Of a DNA stretch of 64,000 nt, positions 53,832 through 64,000 are shown in pieces. This DNA comes from Carya illinoinensis (taxonomy: Eukaryota > Streptophyta > Magnoliopsida > Fagales > Juglandaceae). The notes under the pieces are model-generated. The model was given only the letters and a program-made list of their open reading frames with translations, was not told the origin of the DNA and ran no database searches. Where the stretch lies: positions 36,408,001 through 36,472,000 of the forward strand of contig NC_056760.1 in the NCBI RefSeq assembly GCF_018687715.1, read 5' to 3'. The translations under genes were made by a program, and so were the position numbers. Positions within the stretch are counted from its first letter, which is position 1. Every line of letters starts with the position of its first letter.

Positions 53832-55239
53832 TGTTGAACCCAAGATTTCAAGTTTTGTGTAATTATATATTTACACATGGATTTTGATGATAACAAATGA
53901 ATTTAAAGAATAAAGAAGTTTCAAGTTCAAGTTGTCTACACAATGGAGTCAAGCACATCAAGGAAACAAGCATGAGCAAGAAGGGAACAAGTTCACATTA
54001 AAATTATAGAGTAATGTTGTAAATCTCTTCAAAATTCGAAATTAGGATTAATGCTCAAAATTAATATTTTATCATAAAGCATTAAAATACATTTTCCACA
54101 TGTGCATGAATATTTTTGAAAATTAAATTTGAAAATTGTGAAAGATGATTGATTGTCATCTTTTGCATGTGCATGCCTTGATTAAAGGGTTGAACTTTGA
54201 AAATATTAAAGATGATTGATTGTCATCTTTTGCATGTGCATGCCTTGATTAAAGGGTTGAACTTTGAAAATATTAAAGATGATTGATTGTCATCTTTCAC
54301 ATGTGCATGTTTTATTTGAATATTTTCAAAAGTGATTGATACTTTTTTAGACTTATACAAAAAGTAAAAGATTAGGTTTGAATTTTTTGAAAATGAAAGT
54401 ATGCTCATTTTGTCATATGCCAAAAGTAAAAGATTAGGTTTGATTTTTTTGAAAAAGTGAATGATGTTGTCTTTGACAATTGAAAAAGAAGAACCTTTTA
54501 TTTGAATTCTTTGAAAAAGTGAATGATGTTGTCTTTGAAAATTGAAAAAGAAGAACCTTTTATTTGAATTTTTTGAAAAAGTGAATGATGTTGTCTTTGA
54601 CATGTGAATCTTTTTAAATTTGAATATGAAGTCTCATATGCCTATAAATAGATCATTTGAGAGCTTCACATTCACAACACCAAGAGCATACAACATTCAT
54701 TCAAAGCTTTCATTCTCTCTTCTCTAAACATTGAGCCTTAATCCTTGTTCATTTTGAGAGATATAGTTTGCGCTGTATTGTTCTTATTTCACTCGTTGAG
54801 GAGTGTTTTCTGATAACCTACCCACTATCAGCTTTTGTATCAGAAAAAGGGTGTGTATAACCCTTGTGTGTGTAGAAAGTATTCTACACGGGGAATAGTT
54901 GAATCACCACGTGTAAGGTGATTGCAAGTGTAGAATGTGTTCTACACGGATCCTTTGTAGCGGTGTTGTTCAAAGGTGTAATAGGTTTCTATCTCCACCT
55001 GAAGGAGGTTGAATAGTGAATTTGGGAATCCTCAAGGGGTAGCTTGAGGCGAGGACGTAGGCAGTGGAGCCGAACCTCGTTAACATACTGAGTTTGCTTC
55101 TCTCTTACCCTTACTCTTTATATTTATTGTTATTTCATATTTTGTTTATATTTTATATTATATATTTGATTTATAATTGTTATTTTTTTTTAATACAACT
55201 CAATTCACCCCCCCTCTTGTGTTAGTCATCTGGGCAACA
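53832..55239 (+). repeat. 3' LTR of Copia element
   Basis: Same length as the 5' LTR. TATAAATA lies at 54643-54650. The hairpin cluster is at 54847-54947. Transcription from this LTR would run outward into the kinase half of the interrupted gene. Confidence 0.95.
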
Positions 55240-55994
55240 CAAGATTTTCCCTCCACGTCTCAAAAGCAAAAAATCAATCATAACCAAAATAGAAATTTTT
55301 GCTCCCATCACCACTTTCCTTGCATTCGTAGTTATTGGGGGTATTCTCTTCTCTCGTTGTGTGTTCAAGAAAAATCAGATTGAGTCTAGGGGATCAAAGA
55401 ATGGGAACATATTCTCGATATGGAATTATGATGGACATATTGCATATGAAGACATCATTGAAGCAACCGAAGATTTTGACATTAGATATTGCATTGGAAA
55501 TGGTGGTTATGGTAGCGTTTACAAAGCAGAATTACCAAGCGGAAATGTGGTTGCCTTAAAGAAACTTCATCAGGGAGAGGTTGAGAATCCAGTTTTCTGT
55601 AATAGTTTTGAAAATGAGGTGAGGATGTTAACAGAGATTCGACATCGAAATATTGTGAAGCTGCATGGATTTTGTGTACATAAAAGATGTAGATTTTTAA
55701 TTTATGAGTACATGGAAAGGGGAAGCCTATTTTGTGTCCTAAGAAATGTTGATGAAGCTATGGAACTGGATTGGAGCAAGAGGGTAAACATCATTAAAGG
55801 CACAGCATGTGCCTTGTCTTACATGCATCATGAATGCATCCCAGCAATTGTTCATAGAGATATATCAACCAACAACATTTTGTTGAATTCTGAATTGCAA
55901 GCTTTTATCTCTGACTTTGGAATTGCTAAACTTCTTGATCCTGACTCCTCCAATCAAACATTGGTTGCTGGCACTTATGGTTACATTGCCCCAG
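55240..55994 (+). CDS. LRR receptor-like kinase: membrane span and kinase N-lobe to activation loop (separated half)
   Basis: Picks up the interrupted gene at the second CAAGA. In the same frame as the ectodomain it encodes a membrane span (ITTFLAFVVIGGILFSRC), a juxtamembrane segment and the kinase domain: Gly-rich loop IGNGGYGSVYKAE, VAL-K-K lysine, HRDISTNNILL catalytic loop, DFGIAKLL and the TYGYIAP end of the activation loop. All catalytic residues are present. The exon ends at 55994 before a GTAAAT donor. The frame shows no decay, as expected if the Copia insertion is recent. It lacks its own start upstream, apart from whatever the 3' LTR supplies. Confidence 0.88.
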
Positions 55995-57185
55995 GTAAAT
56001 TGTTAATTGGTTATTTTTACCACAACAATGTCATTTAAATTATTTAAATAAAGAATATTGAATATAATTCTTCCATTAGTCATGCATATAAACAATTTTT
56101 AAGTTTATTTTTCTTTACTATTTTTTTTCTTTTATCAAACTTTACAATTTATGAATTAATTATCACCAATTAAGCTAAAATGATGTTAAGTTGATAAAAC
56201 TTAAAAGACGTAATATAATCTACAATCCCAATAATCTTAAATTTTAAATTTAATTAGATATTTTTGTTCTTTATATGTTTAGCATAATCGCATATATTAT
56301 TTAATAATAATACATTTGGAGAGTGGATAATGAGACTATATAGGAATAGTTTGCAATTAGCAATAATATAATAATATATATAGTAGCTTCCTATAATCAA
56401 AGTTTCATGATTTAGCATCTTTTTTCAAATCTATAAATTTTTTAGATTGAAATTATATCCTCTACGCAAAAATTAAAAAATAAATAGTTGACGCTAGAAC
56501 CCATTTTTGTGAAGTTTGTTTATTTTTCATAATATTATATAATAAAGTTTTCATGTCTTAGTAGTCTTTCTCTTTAAAAGACTTATATTTTAAAAACTAA
56601 AGATTATTATCGCTAATTTGATTCAATATTATTCTTCATTCAATATTTTACTGTTAAATTAGAATTATCAAATTAATTAGATGTATTATTGTTCATTTGA
56701 TAAACTTAATTGAATGATATATTATTTAATTTTTATATAATAATATCATTGGAGTGTTGACATCACATTACAAATAGAAATTAGATATTTAAATAATATG
56801 CCATTTTGATTTAATAATATCACTTCCTAAAAAAGTAATAAATTTAATCAGATATATTATTTTCAATTTATAAATCCATTCTATATTTATAGTGGAGTGG
56901 TTGAGAACTTGAGGGCGTGGCTTCATATGAGTAAAAACTTATGCTTTGAAGTATATATAGAGCATATAGTTTAAATAAAATTAATAAATACAAATATATT
57001 CAGTTCTTTTCAATGCCACTTATAAATTCCAATATTAATACGAGATGCCATGTTGAACAAATGGCTCAAAAAATACTACTAACCATTAATATTGTTTGTA
57101 TGGAATCCTGCACAATTGCAAACACTCCTTTTAAAAGGCATTGACCCTATTTAGTTGTTTTCATCATTTTTTTCTTTCTCTACAG
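55995..57185 (+). other. Intron of the receptor-kinase gene
   Basis: 1191 bases from a GTAAAT donor to a TTTCTCTACAG acceptor, very AT-rich with no coding signal. Its position, just after the AP of the APE motif and before its Glu, matches the phase of both flanking exons. Confidence 0.8.
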
Positions 57186-57571
57186 AGTTTGCCTACACAA
57201 TGACAGTTACTGAAAAATGTGATGTATATAGCTTTGGAGTGGTGGCACTAGAAGTACTAATGGGAAGGCATCCAGAAGAACTCTTGTCCTCATTATCATC
57301 ATCATCGTCTCAAAACATGATGCTAAATGAAATATTAGACCAACGCTTGCCACCTCCAAATTGTCTAATTGGACATGATATTTTGCTCATTGCTACAATA
57401 GCATTTGCATGCCTTCACACTCAACCAAAGTCTCGGCCTACAATGAAATGTGTGTTACAAGAATTTCTCTCTCACAAAGAGCCGAATGTCATACCCTTGA
57501 CTACGGTTTCACTCCCGCAATTGAGGAAACACGTAACATATATGGCTGGATCAGGATTTGCTTATTGTTAG
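57186..57571 (+). CDS. LRR receptor-like kinase: kinase C-lobe, final exon
   Basis: Completes the APE motif and encodes [34 protein letters not shown], a Ser-rich loop, [18 protein letters not shown] with the conserved Arg of subdomain XI, and the tail [15 protein letters not shown]. Stop at 57569-57571. The tail is shared with the fragment at 158-249. The length is normal for the group. Confidence 0.88.
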
Positions 57572-59020
57572 GGTGTTTTGTGTGTTGTCAATGTGTCGTT
57601 TACATTTCTCAGTCCTTTTTCAAGAAAAATATTATTTGTAAGCATTCAAAATCACCTCATAAACTTGAAGTACTCACTTTTCAAGGTTGGAAGCAGTTGA
57701 AATAGAATGGGGCCGGTGTGTTTGTATGAGATAAGTGTGCTAATATAAAGTAGAAGTGAATTAAGTAAAATCTCGTAGAGAATTTGAGCATATTCATCAT
57801 TTCTTCTTCATGAACAATAGGCTTTCAAAATATCTTTGGTATTAGGATCATCCCCAGCTTCTTTGTCCTACTCAAAAAGAAATAAACAAATTTTACATCT
57901 AGTTAGAGTAGTACCTAGCATAAAAGCTCAAAACTTTAAAGCCTTGAGTGGAGTCTTTCGATACTCCTCTTCAATCTTAATTATGTAAAAAAATATATTT
58001 AGATAAGGTCATAGAAAGTGTAAACATATACACATTAACTTTTTTGTGCATTATGAAAAAAAGAAAATCGCTGATCAATAATAAATATATGACAAAAGAG
58101 AAAGGGGACAAGCTATGATGTGGAACCTAATTACCTTGTGAATGTATGAGATGTTAGTTTTGCCAGGACTTGTAACTATAATTCCACCTTGTTGCTTGAG
58201 GAACAACAAACTTATTGAAGGTAGACAACTTATATTTGACAAGTTTAGCCAAAATAGATCAAGATCATTAAACCAACTGTTTTATTGAACGCAAGCGTTA
58301 TAATCTATACACTTCTATACTTTTTTTTTTTCAATTTACCCATTAGTGTAGAGTCAATTGTTGCCAAATTTCTTTGGCGGCTTCCCTGGGATCTTATTTA
58401 AGCCACCAAAGGGATTTTGTTGTGATGGATCTAAGTTCTATTGATAATACTGTTAAGTCAAGTCAAGATGCAAGTTTTGTTAATAGTTGCGAAGAGTTCA
58501 AGAAAAGTACATAAGTGGATAATTTGATCTCATCATTAAAAAAAATGGACACAATAGTTGCAACAAGATGTTTTGTATACCTGCCACCTCTAGTCACAGT
58601 GTCCTTTTCAAATGAAAGCTTCCAGTCTTGTCGATAACCTTCCATGTATAACTGTATTATCTTGAGACCTGCCTGCAGTGTCATAGAAACAACTAAACTA
58701 GGAATTCCTAGATGCAATTACAAAGTGCTAATTTTCACAAATACCTTATGTAAGCAACAAGTACTAGTACCAAAAAGGTACTTTAGGAGTAAATGTAGTT
58801 GAAACCCTTGAGACAAATTGTAAAGCCTCATACGATGATTGGGTCGGGTCGGCATAAACTTGTTAAACAAACAAGATTTATTAGCAAGCTGCAAAATAAA
58901 GACACATTACGATTTTTGTTGTTGGGAAGTATAGACTCTATAGGATAAAATTGAAAAGATTTCTCTTTCATTCTTTTACACCCCTACTTTGATGAGTAGT
59001 AAGATCTTTCCACAATGAAG
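57465..59020. repeat. Segmental duplication, right copy
   Basis: Collinear with 158-1830, up to the point where a truncated Copia fragment begins. The match resumes at 60214 with sequence equivalent to about 8900 onward. Confidence 0.75.
57808..58672 (-). pseudogene. Peroxiredoxin-like gene, last three exons only
   Basis: Exons 58581-58672, 58135-58194 and 57808-57867 match exons 7 to 9 of the left copy. They encode GLKIIQLYMEGYRQDWKLSF, QQGGIIV and DKEAGDD. The acceptor of the middle exon has changed so that the usable AG moves one base, putting the exon junction out of frame. The Trp at the end of the first exon is also lost to Arg. All upstream exons are missing because the Copia fragment at 59061 replaces them. 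Non-functional. Confidence 0.75.
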
Positions 59021-59060
59021 GATGGTTTGCAAAAACATGAAGGATGGTTTCCACAATGAA

Positions 59061-59354
59061 GGATGGCTGAATAGTATATCACATGAATTAGGTATTTTTA
59101 AGGGAAATATAATTGTATATTGTGATAACCAGAGTTCAATATACTTGGCTAAAAATCAAGTATATCATGAAAGATCTAAGCATATAGATGTTAGGCTTCA
59201 TTTTGTAAGGGATGTAATTGAGTCTAAAGAAGTTGGAGTGGAGAAAATTCCAACTGAGGAAAATCCCTCAGATATGATGACTAAGTCCTTGCCATTAGCA
59301 AAGTTCAGACCCTGTCTGAACTTAATTAATGTAAAAACTGTTAGGGTCCCTTAG
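59061..59354 (+). pseudogene. Copia RNase H C-terminus, 5'-truncated element
   Basis: Encodes IIVYCDNQSSIYLAKNQVYH, the C-terminal part of a Copia RNase H, followed by KHIDVRLHFVRD and a DMMTKSLP motif close to the stop at 59352-59354. Everything upstream of the RNase H is absent; the frame emerges from a short repeated GAAGGATGG sequence at the junction with peroxiredoxin-like intron DNA. Confidence 0.85.
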
Positions 59355-59430
59355 AAAAGGGACAAAGCAGGAACAACCAAGATGAGAGTAGAATAGGAAT
59401 GATGAATAAAATATTGTCAAGGTGGAGAAT

Positions 59431-60213
59431 TGTGATAAATGTGTCAACTATTTTATCTTCAATCTGTTACTAACTCATCTTCATGCAGAAATTAATTCAC
59501 GTGATAAGCAGCAGCCCTTATATGATCAATGAAGTAATGAGGACCTACAATGCTTTAAACGACATCCCAGCAATACACTAAACGGCAGCCTCTTTCAGTG
59601 CTTTAAACGGTGCCATCTTACTTAAAAGGATGGGATGAGGGAGAGCCGTCCGATTGATCTTTACTTCATGTATATGTATATATATGTGCTTATCGTGTTA
59701 GGGTTAAGGGATTTCATTTCTATACGGTGGCCGTCTGAGAGCTTTGGGGGAATCCGAGTGAAAGAGAGAACTAGGGTTTGTTGAGGGAAAAAGAAAAGCC
59801 AAATCTTGTGGCTTTTCTTGGCTCGATTGTAGTTCTATCTTGTATAATGGCATTTTGACTTTTCAGATTCATCAATAAAGTGATTTCTGAGGCTGTTCCT
59901 GCCGTGGATGTAGGCCATTAGGGCTTAACCACGTAATCTTTGTTTGTATCTTCTTCTTTCTTATTTCCGTGCATATTTCTTGTTCTTTTAGAGATTTATT
60001 TGCTTATCTTATCATCTTGTTATCTTGTCATCATTATCTTGTCATTTGTAATTCTCAACTGAGTTTCGGCTTTGATCAGTATCTTGTCATATTGAGATTC
60101 ATGATTTAGTTTCTGATTTGAATCTATATACATGTTGTCATATTGAAATACTTGATTGGATTTCTGTGTTGGGATCCTTGAAATTATTGTATATTCAGAT
60201 TTGAATCATAACA
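59431..60213 (+). repeat. 3' LTR of the truncated Copia element
   Basis: A purine-rich tract (AAGGTGGAGAAT, 59419-59430) precedes TGTGATAAAT, and the segment ends CATAACA at 60213, giving about 783 bases with TG...CA ends. The next base begins the GRAM-gene homology of copy B. No second LTR exists in the window. Ends are inferred from the tract and the homology breakpoint. Confidence 0.7.
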
Positions 60214-60975
60214 CTATCTATAGAGTGACCTTGTATGTCATGATGGTACACTAGAGGATGCAGAAAGGTAATGCTAGATATGTACTTTCATTTCTTCCGT
60301 TTGGCTTTATAGAGATGATGTCTATTAAAATGTTGCCTGAATTGTTTTTGAATGTCTTTGTCATTTCAGTATCAGTTGCAATGTCTTAATCCAATTATTA
60401 TTTGGCAGCACTTCTTTGCATCTTTTCTGTGATCCCGTGATGAAGCTTTCAAGCTCATAAATGATGGATGGTTGAATCATGGTAATGGTGTCAAAGAGCT
60501 ATAAAACAGCAGGTGTTGAATGATAACTTTGTTTATTATGGTAACTAACATGAGTTTTTAATTTATTTCCTGCATCTGATTCACTTCAAGAAGGACTGGA
60601 TTTTTTTGGGGATACAACAAACTTGAGGAGAAAAAGGTTAGAAAAGCAATATTTTGGGTTTTAATCTTTCCCCTCAATTTTTATTTTTCCATTATTCCTT
60701 GCTCTGTCTCCCTCATTGATTGGTTCTTCTACTCTTCCATCCTGTTCTAGGAAGCAAGCTACTGAACCTATGACCTGAAAAAAATTAATTAGCAAATATT
60801 TTAGACATCCCCTTCACCGTCAATACATGGGATGTCTAAAACACTATGTATGGACTGATCATTATTTTACCATTGTGTCTATTTCGTAGTCATATACATG
60901 TTTTCTCATCTCTTTGGTTTCACTTTCAGCTCGAACTTATATGTATCGCAAGGTATGCATTATCTGGATCATCTT
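60214..60975 (+). pseudogene. GRAM-domain gene remnant, copy B
   Basis: Matches copy C. The GRAM exon (60409-60512, after TTTGGCAG) carries a small insertion that makes TGA at 60430-60432, and its 3' end has further changes. Later blocks (60570-60780) match 9280-9500 and 39280-39490, then 60800-60975 matches 9940-10105. No function expected. Confidence 0.5.
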
Positions 60976-61854
60976 TTCTTTTTTGCGCATAATTTCTTTT
61001 ATCTCTTTGTAATTTTACTGAAAATATCCTGCTAAGTGTGTATTTAGACAAATGTATTTTCATGAAAGCACTCCAAATGTATTTTACAAATTTCTCTTAA
61101 ATTTTATTCATCTTTAATAAACTTCCTACATCTAATTTCTTTTTTTTTTTTTATCTATTCTATTAAAGTAATCTTTTTTCTATTATTTCTTTATTATTAT
61201 TTCTACATCTTTAACTATTTCCTATAAAATATATATAAAAATTAATTTATGGGATGAATAATGACTTCTCAAATATAGGGAGTGAATGTTCACATCCTAA
61301 ACCTATACTTTAAAATAGAGAATCGGATAGAGTGCTTATTTTATTAAAAAGTTAAGTTAATTTCTTAACATTTAGAGATTTTGAAATTTTGCAAATATAG
61401 AAAACCATATGAGATTCATGAAAATGCTCTAATTTCCCGAAAAGCTTAAGGCATTTTTTTTCACAAATCATTTTAATTCATTTCATCTCAACTCATCTCA
61501 TTATTATAATTTTTTTAAATCTTCACATAAAATAAAATAAACAATTTAACTTTTTTAAATTTCAAAATAAACATAATATTATCAAACATATTATAACAAT
61601 ATTTTATTAATTATATAATATTAAAAAGAAAAATCTATATACCATACTACCATCTCACTTTTATTCTATTAAGTATGATGTAGTATATTTATCACTATTG
61701 AATAATAATTTATTACATATTTTTTATTATTTAATAATAATAAATGAGTCATATATTATTTAATAAAATAAAAAGACGATCTGAGTGTGAAATATAGCAT
61801 CATTATTAAAATTAAATATAATCTCATTCCATCTCATGTAAAACAAACGAGGCT
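60976..61854. repeat. AT-rich duplicated stretch with MITE-like element
   Basis: Equivalent to 11390-11470 plus 12340-12796 of the left unit; about 870 bases present there are absent here. A MITE-like element on the minus strand spans about 61460-61852, interrupted by a further AT-rich insert around 61620-61800. Confidence 0.45.
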
Positions 61855-62295
61855 AATTCCCCTCCTTCCATCTTTTCCTATCTTCTCTCTCCCCTAACAT
61901 GTCGTCTCGCTCCCTCCCCTATCTCTACATCTCTTGCCCTCGCCTGCGCCTAGCCGCCAATCACCATGAGCCACCGTGAACAGAACCCTGCATGCTGTCG
62001 GCCAACCAACTCCCTTGGCCCCTCACTCCCTCGACATTGCCTATCTCCTTCTCTTCCCGATGTCTACCCCTGACAGCCCTTGCTGCCCCCAGCAACCGAA
62101 CAGGGCACCATCATTCAACCTCCGTGAGCCATCGGCAAGTCCTCTCCTCAGCGTCTTTTTCTCTCTGTCACTCTCTCTCTCTCTTCGACTTCTCCTTCTC
62201 TCTCACATTCTCCTCTACTCACAGCACCTCTAGTTGCACAGAAAGTGCCTAGCACCACACAGGGTGGCTCCTCCGTGTTCAACCAAGACAGGAAA
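61855..62295. repeat. GC- and pyrimidine-rich tract, right copy
   Basis: Pair of 12797-13247. It runs uninterrupted into 62296 where the left unit has the gypsy element, so it provides the pre-insertion sequence. Ser/Leu-rich frames here come from CT repeats and are not conserved. Confidence 0.55.
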
Positions 62296-64000
62296 GGCAA
62301 AGCCATAGATTTATCATTATTTCCTCCATGCCATTGCAGTCACAAAAAGCCTCCATGACCCAGACAGCTCCTCCATCCCGCACGGTAGCAACTGCTTTTA
62401 TCTCAAGCCTACGGGCAGCTTCACCATCAACAACCATCCGAGACATTCTCAGCCCCTAGATTTTTGGTATAACACCTAGACCTCTATCTCTTAGATTAAC
62501 AAGCACACTTTATTAAATTGTATTGAGCCATGAATGAAGCTTATAAATCTTTATGATTGTGTTTGGGGTTGATATATAAACGATAACAGCAGATTTATAT
62601 ATTGAATGTGTTGGTTTCAACGAACTAAGAAAAGTGATGTGAAGGTTGGGATATTGTGGAGCTATATAATTTTTTTTGTATAGTGTAAGTGATAAAGGGG
62701 TATGGTACAGATGTAAGCTTGGTTGGGATTGTGGAGGTTGGGAAATTGTGAAGCATGATTATAGTATCGATTGAGATTGTGAAGGTACGTGATTATTTGG
62801 CTTTGTGTACATTGAGTCTAAATGGATGACGAATTGAATATGCGTGTTCTATTTATTGTTAATTGGCATATTGATTGAATATAATGATTGTGGGGCTTGG
62901 GATTGAAACGGAGTTCTAAGTGAAGCATAGAGATTGTGAAGTGCATTGGCTGTTCTATGTGGAGTTTAGTTGGACTTTGTATTGAGTATGTATGTTGTAT
63001 GTATTGCCAAGTGGCTTATAAATTGAGTAAAGTATTTGTAAGTGTTGGATGGACAGATTTTATGCATTTTGAAAGTAATATGATGTTTATATGATTACAA
63101 TTTATGTAATGGTCTTAGTTTATGGGCGCATATTTATTTAGTTGAAGTGTTGGTAAGATTTTATTTAAATGCAATGGTTTATGAATTTGAACGTACATGA
63201 GGACCATGAAGTCCAAGAATTGGACAAATTTGATTATGTTGGGTGTGCCATGCATGAAGAATGGATTGTTTGATGGATTGAGGTTGGGCTCTAGTGATAA
63301 ATGAATAGTCTGTATATTGGTGTTAGTGGTATTCATTGGACAGATTTTTGTATAAATATGTTGGTTACGATAAATTATATGGAAGCGATGTATGGATTGA
63401 GAATTTGTTATGGAGTATGTGTGTTTGTGTGAAAGAAGCTTATTAGTCTTTGTGAATTGTAATTGTGTTGGATTGATGTATATGTGCAACAAGTATGTCA
63501 GTATCTTTTATGAATTTAAGTTGTGTATATGGAAGATTGGAGTGGAATGATACAAATTGGTACTAAATATTGAAGTGATGTTGGTTGGGATTTAGTTGTA
63601 GGCTTGTGAGTAATGGTCAGAGATTAAAATGAAGCATAGGAGCTCACTTTATTAGTTAGAAATGATGTTAGGCCTTTAGGTTCATAGTCTAGGCACTTAT
63701 CAAAAAATAAATAAAAAAGGTTCATAGTCGAGGCTTGGTATTTATGAAAATGGCTATGCTTCAAGGATTGAATGATGACTTGCAAAAGTAAAATGAAATG
63801 GATATTATGAGTACCTAGAGGTGTAAGTTTGTATAATTATGAATGTCATGAAGAAGCGTGCAGGTACAAATAATTGAAGGAGATTAATTGGACAATAACG
63901 AGTCTAAGTGGGGGAAGTTTAAATAAAGAACCAATTGTAGGGCCATGTGGAAGAGAATGCACTAAGAGTTAGTACTTTCATTATGCAAGTTTTAAGCTAA
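62296..64000. repeat. GT-rich tract, right copy, runs to window end
   Basis: Pair of 18826 to about 20600. Shares the TGGACAGATTT motif (63050 and 63338; a variant at 63221). A short AT insert near 63690-63720 ends in AAAAAAGG next to a repeated TTCATAGTC phrase. No gene seen. Confidence 0.55.

Larger units (their letters stand above)
45921..55239 (+). mobile_element. Young Ty1/Copia sirevirus-like retrotransposon inserted in the kinase gene
   Basis: Both LTRs are exactly 1408 bp (45921-47328 and 53832-55239), start TGTTGAACCC and end GGGCAACA. The 5-base duplication CAAGA flanks the element (45916-45920 and 55240-55244). By eye the LTRs differ at about nine positions. Order: primer site, gag, protease-integrase-RT-RNase H, a 1.6-kb region with two antisense ORFs, several GGGGGAG purine tracts, 3' LTR. 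Long LTRs, multiple purine tracts and LTR palindromes are sirevirus traits. Only one stop codon breaks pol. Confidence 0.96.

Noticed and set aside
61976..62252. Two overlapping plus-strand frames in the right GC-rich tract
   Set aside because: Ser/Leu-rich products of CTCTCT runs, absent from the left copy.

Overview
The window is plant nuclear DNA: AT-rich, repeat-heavy, with intron-containing genes and several LTR and non-LTR retrotransposons. Short AT-rich MITE-like elements with GAGATGAGATG-type ends (near 11642, 12640 and 61460) look like those common in walnut/hickory/oak relatives, so a Fagales tree is my best guess from memory, not a proof. No rRNA, tRNA or CRISPR was seen.

Layout. 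1-250 is a chimeric scrap: a plant-type RNase H-like fragment joined to the 3' tail of an LRR receptor kinase gene. 506-4095 (minus) is a nine-exon decayed gene for a chloroplast peroxiredoxin-like/AhpC-TSA (thioredoxin-fold) protein, with a broken adenylate kinase first exon (4479-4612, plus) facing away from it. 4.7-13.2 kb is mostly non-coding repeat with remnants of a GRAM-domain gene. 13248-18825 is a degenerate Ty3/gypsy chromovirus. 18.8-25.8 kb is GT-rich and repeat-rich DNA without recognisable intact genes. 25851-32187 is a gag-only Copia-type element with both LTRs and an ATAAG target duplication. 33398-39084 is a full-length L1-type LINE on the minus strand with both ORFs open, inserted in another copy of the GRAM-gene region. 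40.9-43.9 kb is a locally duplicated upstream region. 44135-57571 is an LRR receptor-like kinase gene of the MIK2-like type, cut by a young 9.3-kb Copia (sirevirus-like) element at 45921-55239. From 57.47 kb to the end the first part of the window repeats: receptor-kinase tail, peroxiredoxin-like tail, GRAM remnant, GC-rich tract, GT-rich tract. In this second unit a 3' Copia fragment (59061-60213) sits exactly where about 7 kb of the first unit is missing.

How it fits together. The window appears to be a dispersed/tandem duplication of one ancestral block (receptor kinase - peroxiredoxin-like gene - adenylate kinase - GRAM gene - GC/GT-rich DNA), cut up by successive retrotransposon insertions. 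The gypsy LTRs differ at about 14 of 432 positions and the Copia LTRs at about 9 of 1408 (counted by eye), so the Copia hit on the kinase gene is much the more recent.

The most unusual item is a pair of related antisense coiled-coil ORFs (52220-52657 and 52901-53353, minus), each with its own TATA-like box, between pol and the 3' LTR of the young Copia element. The same element has four consecutive hairpins in each LTR.
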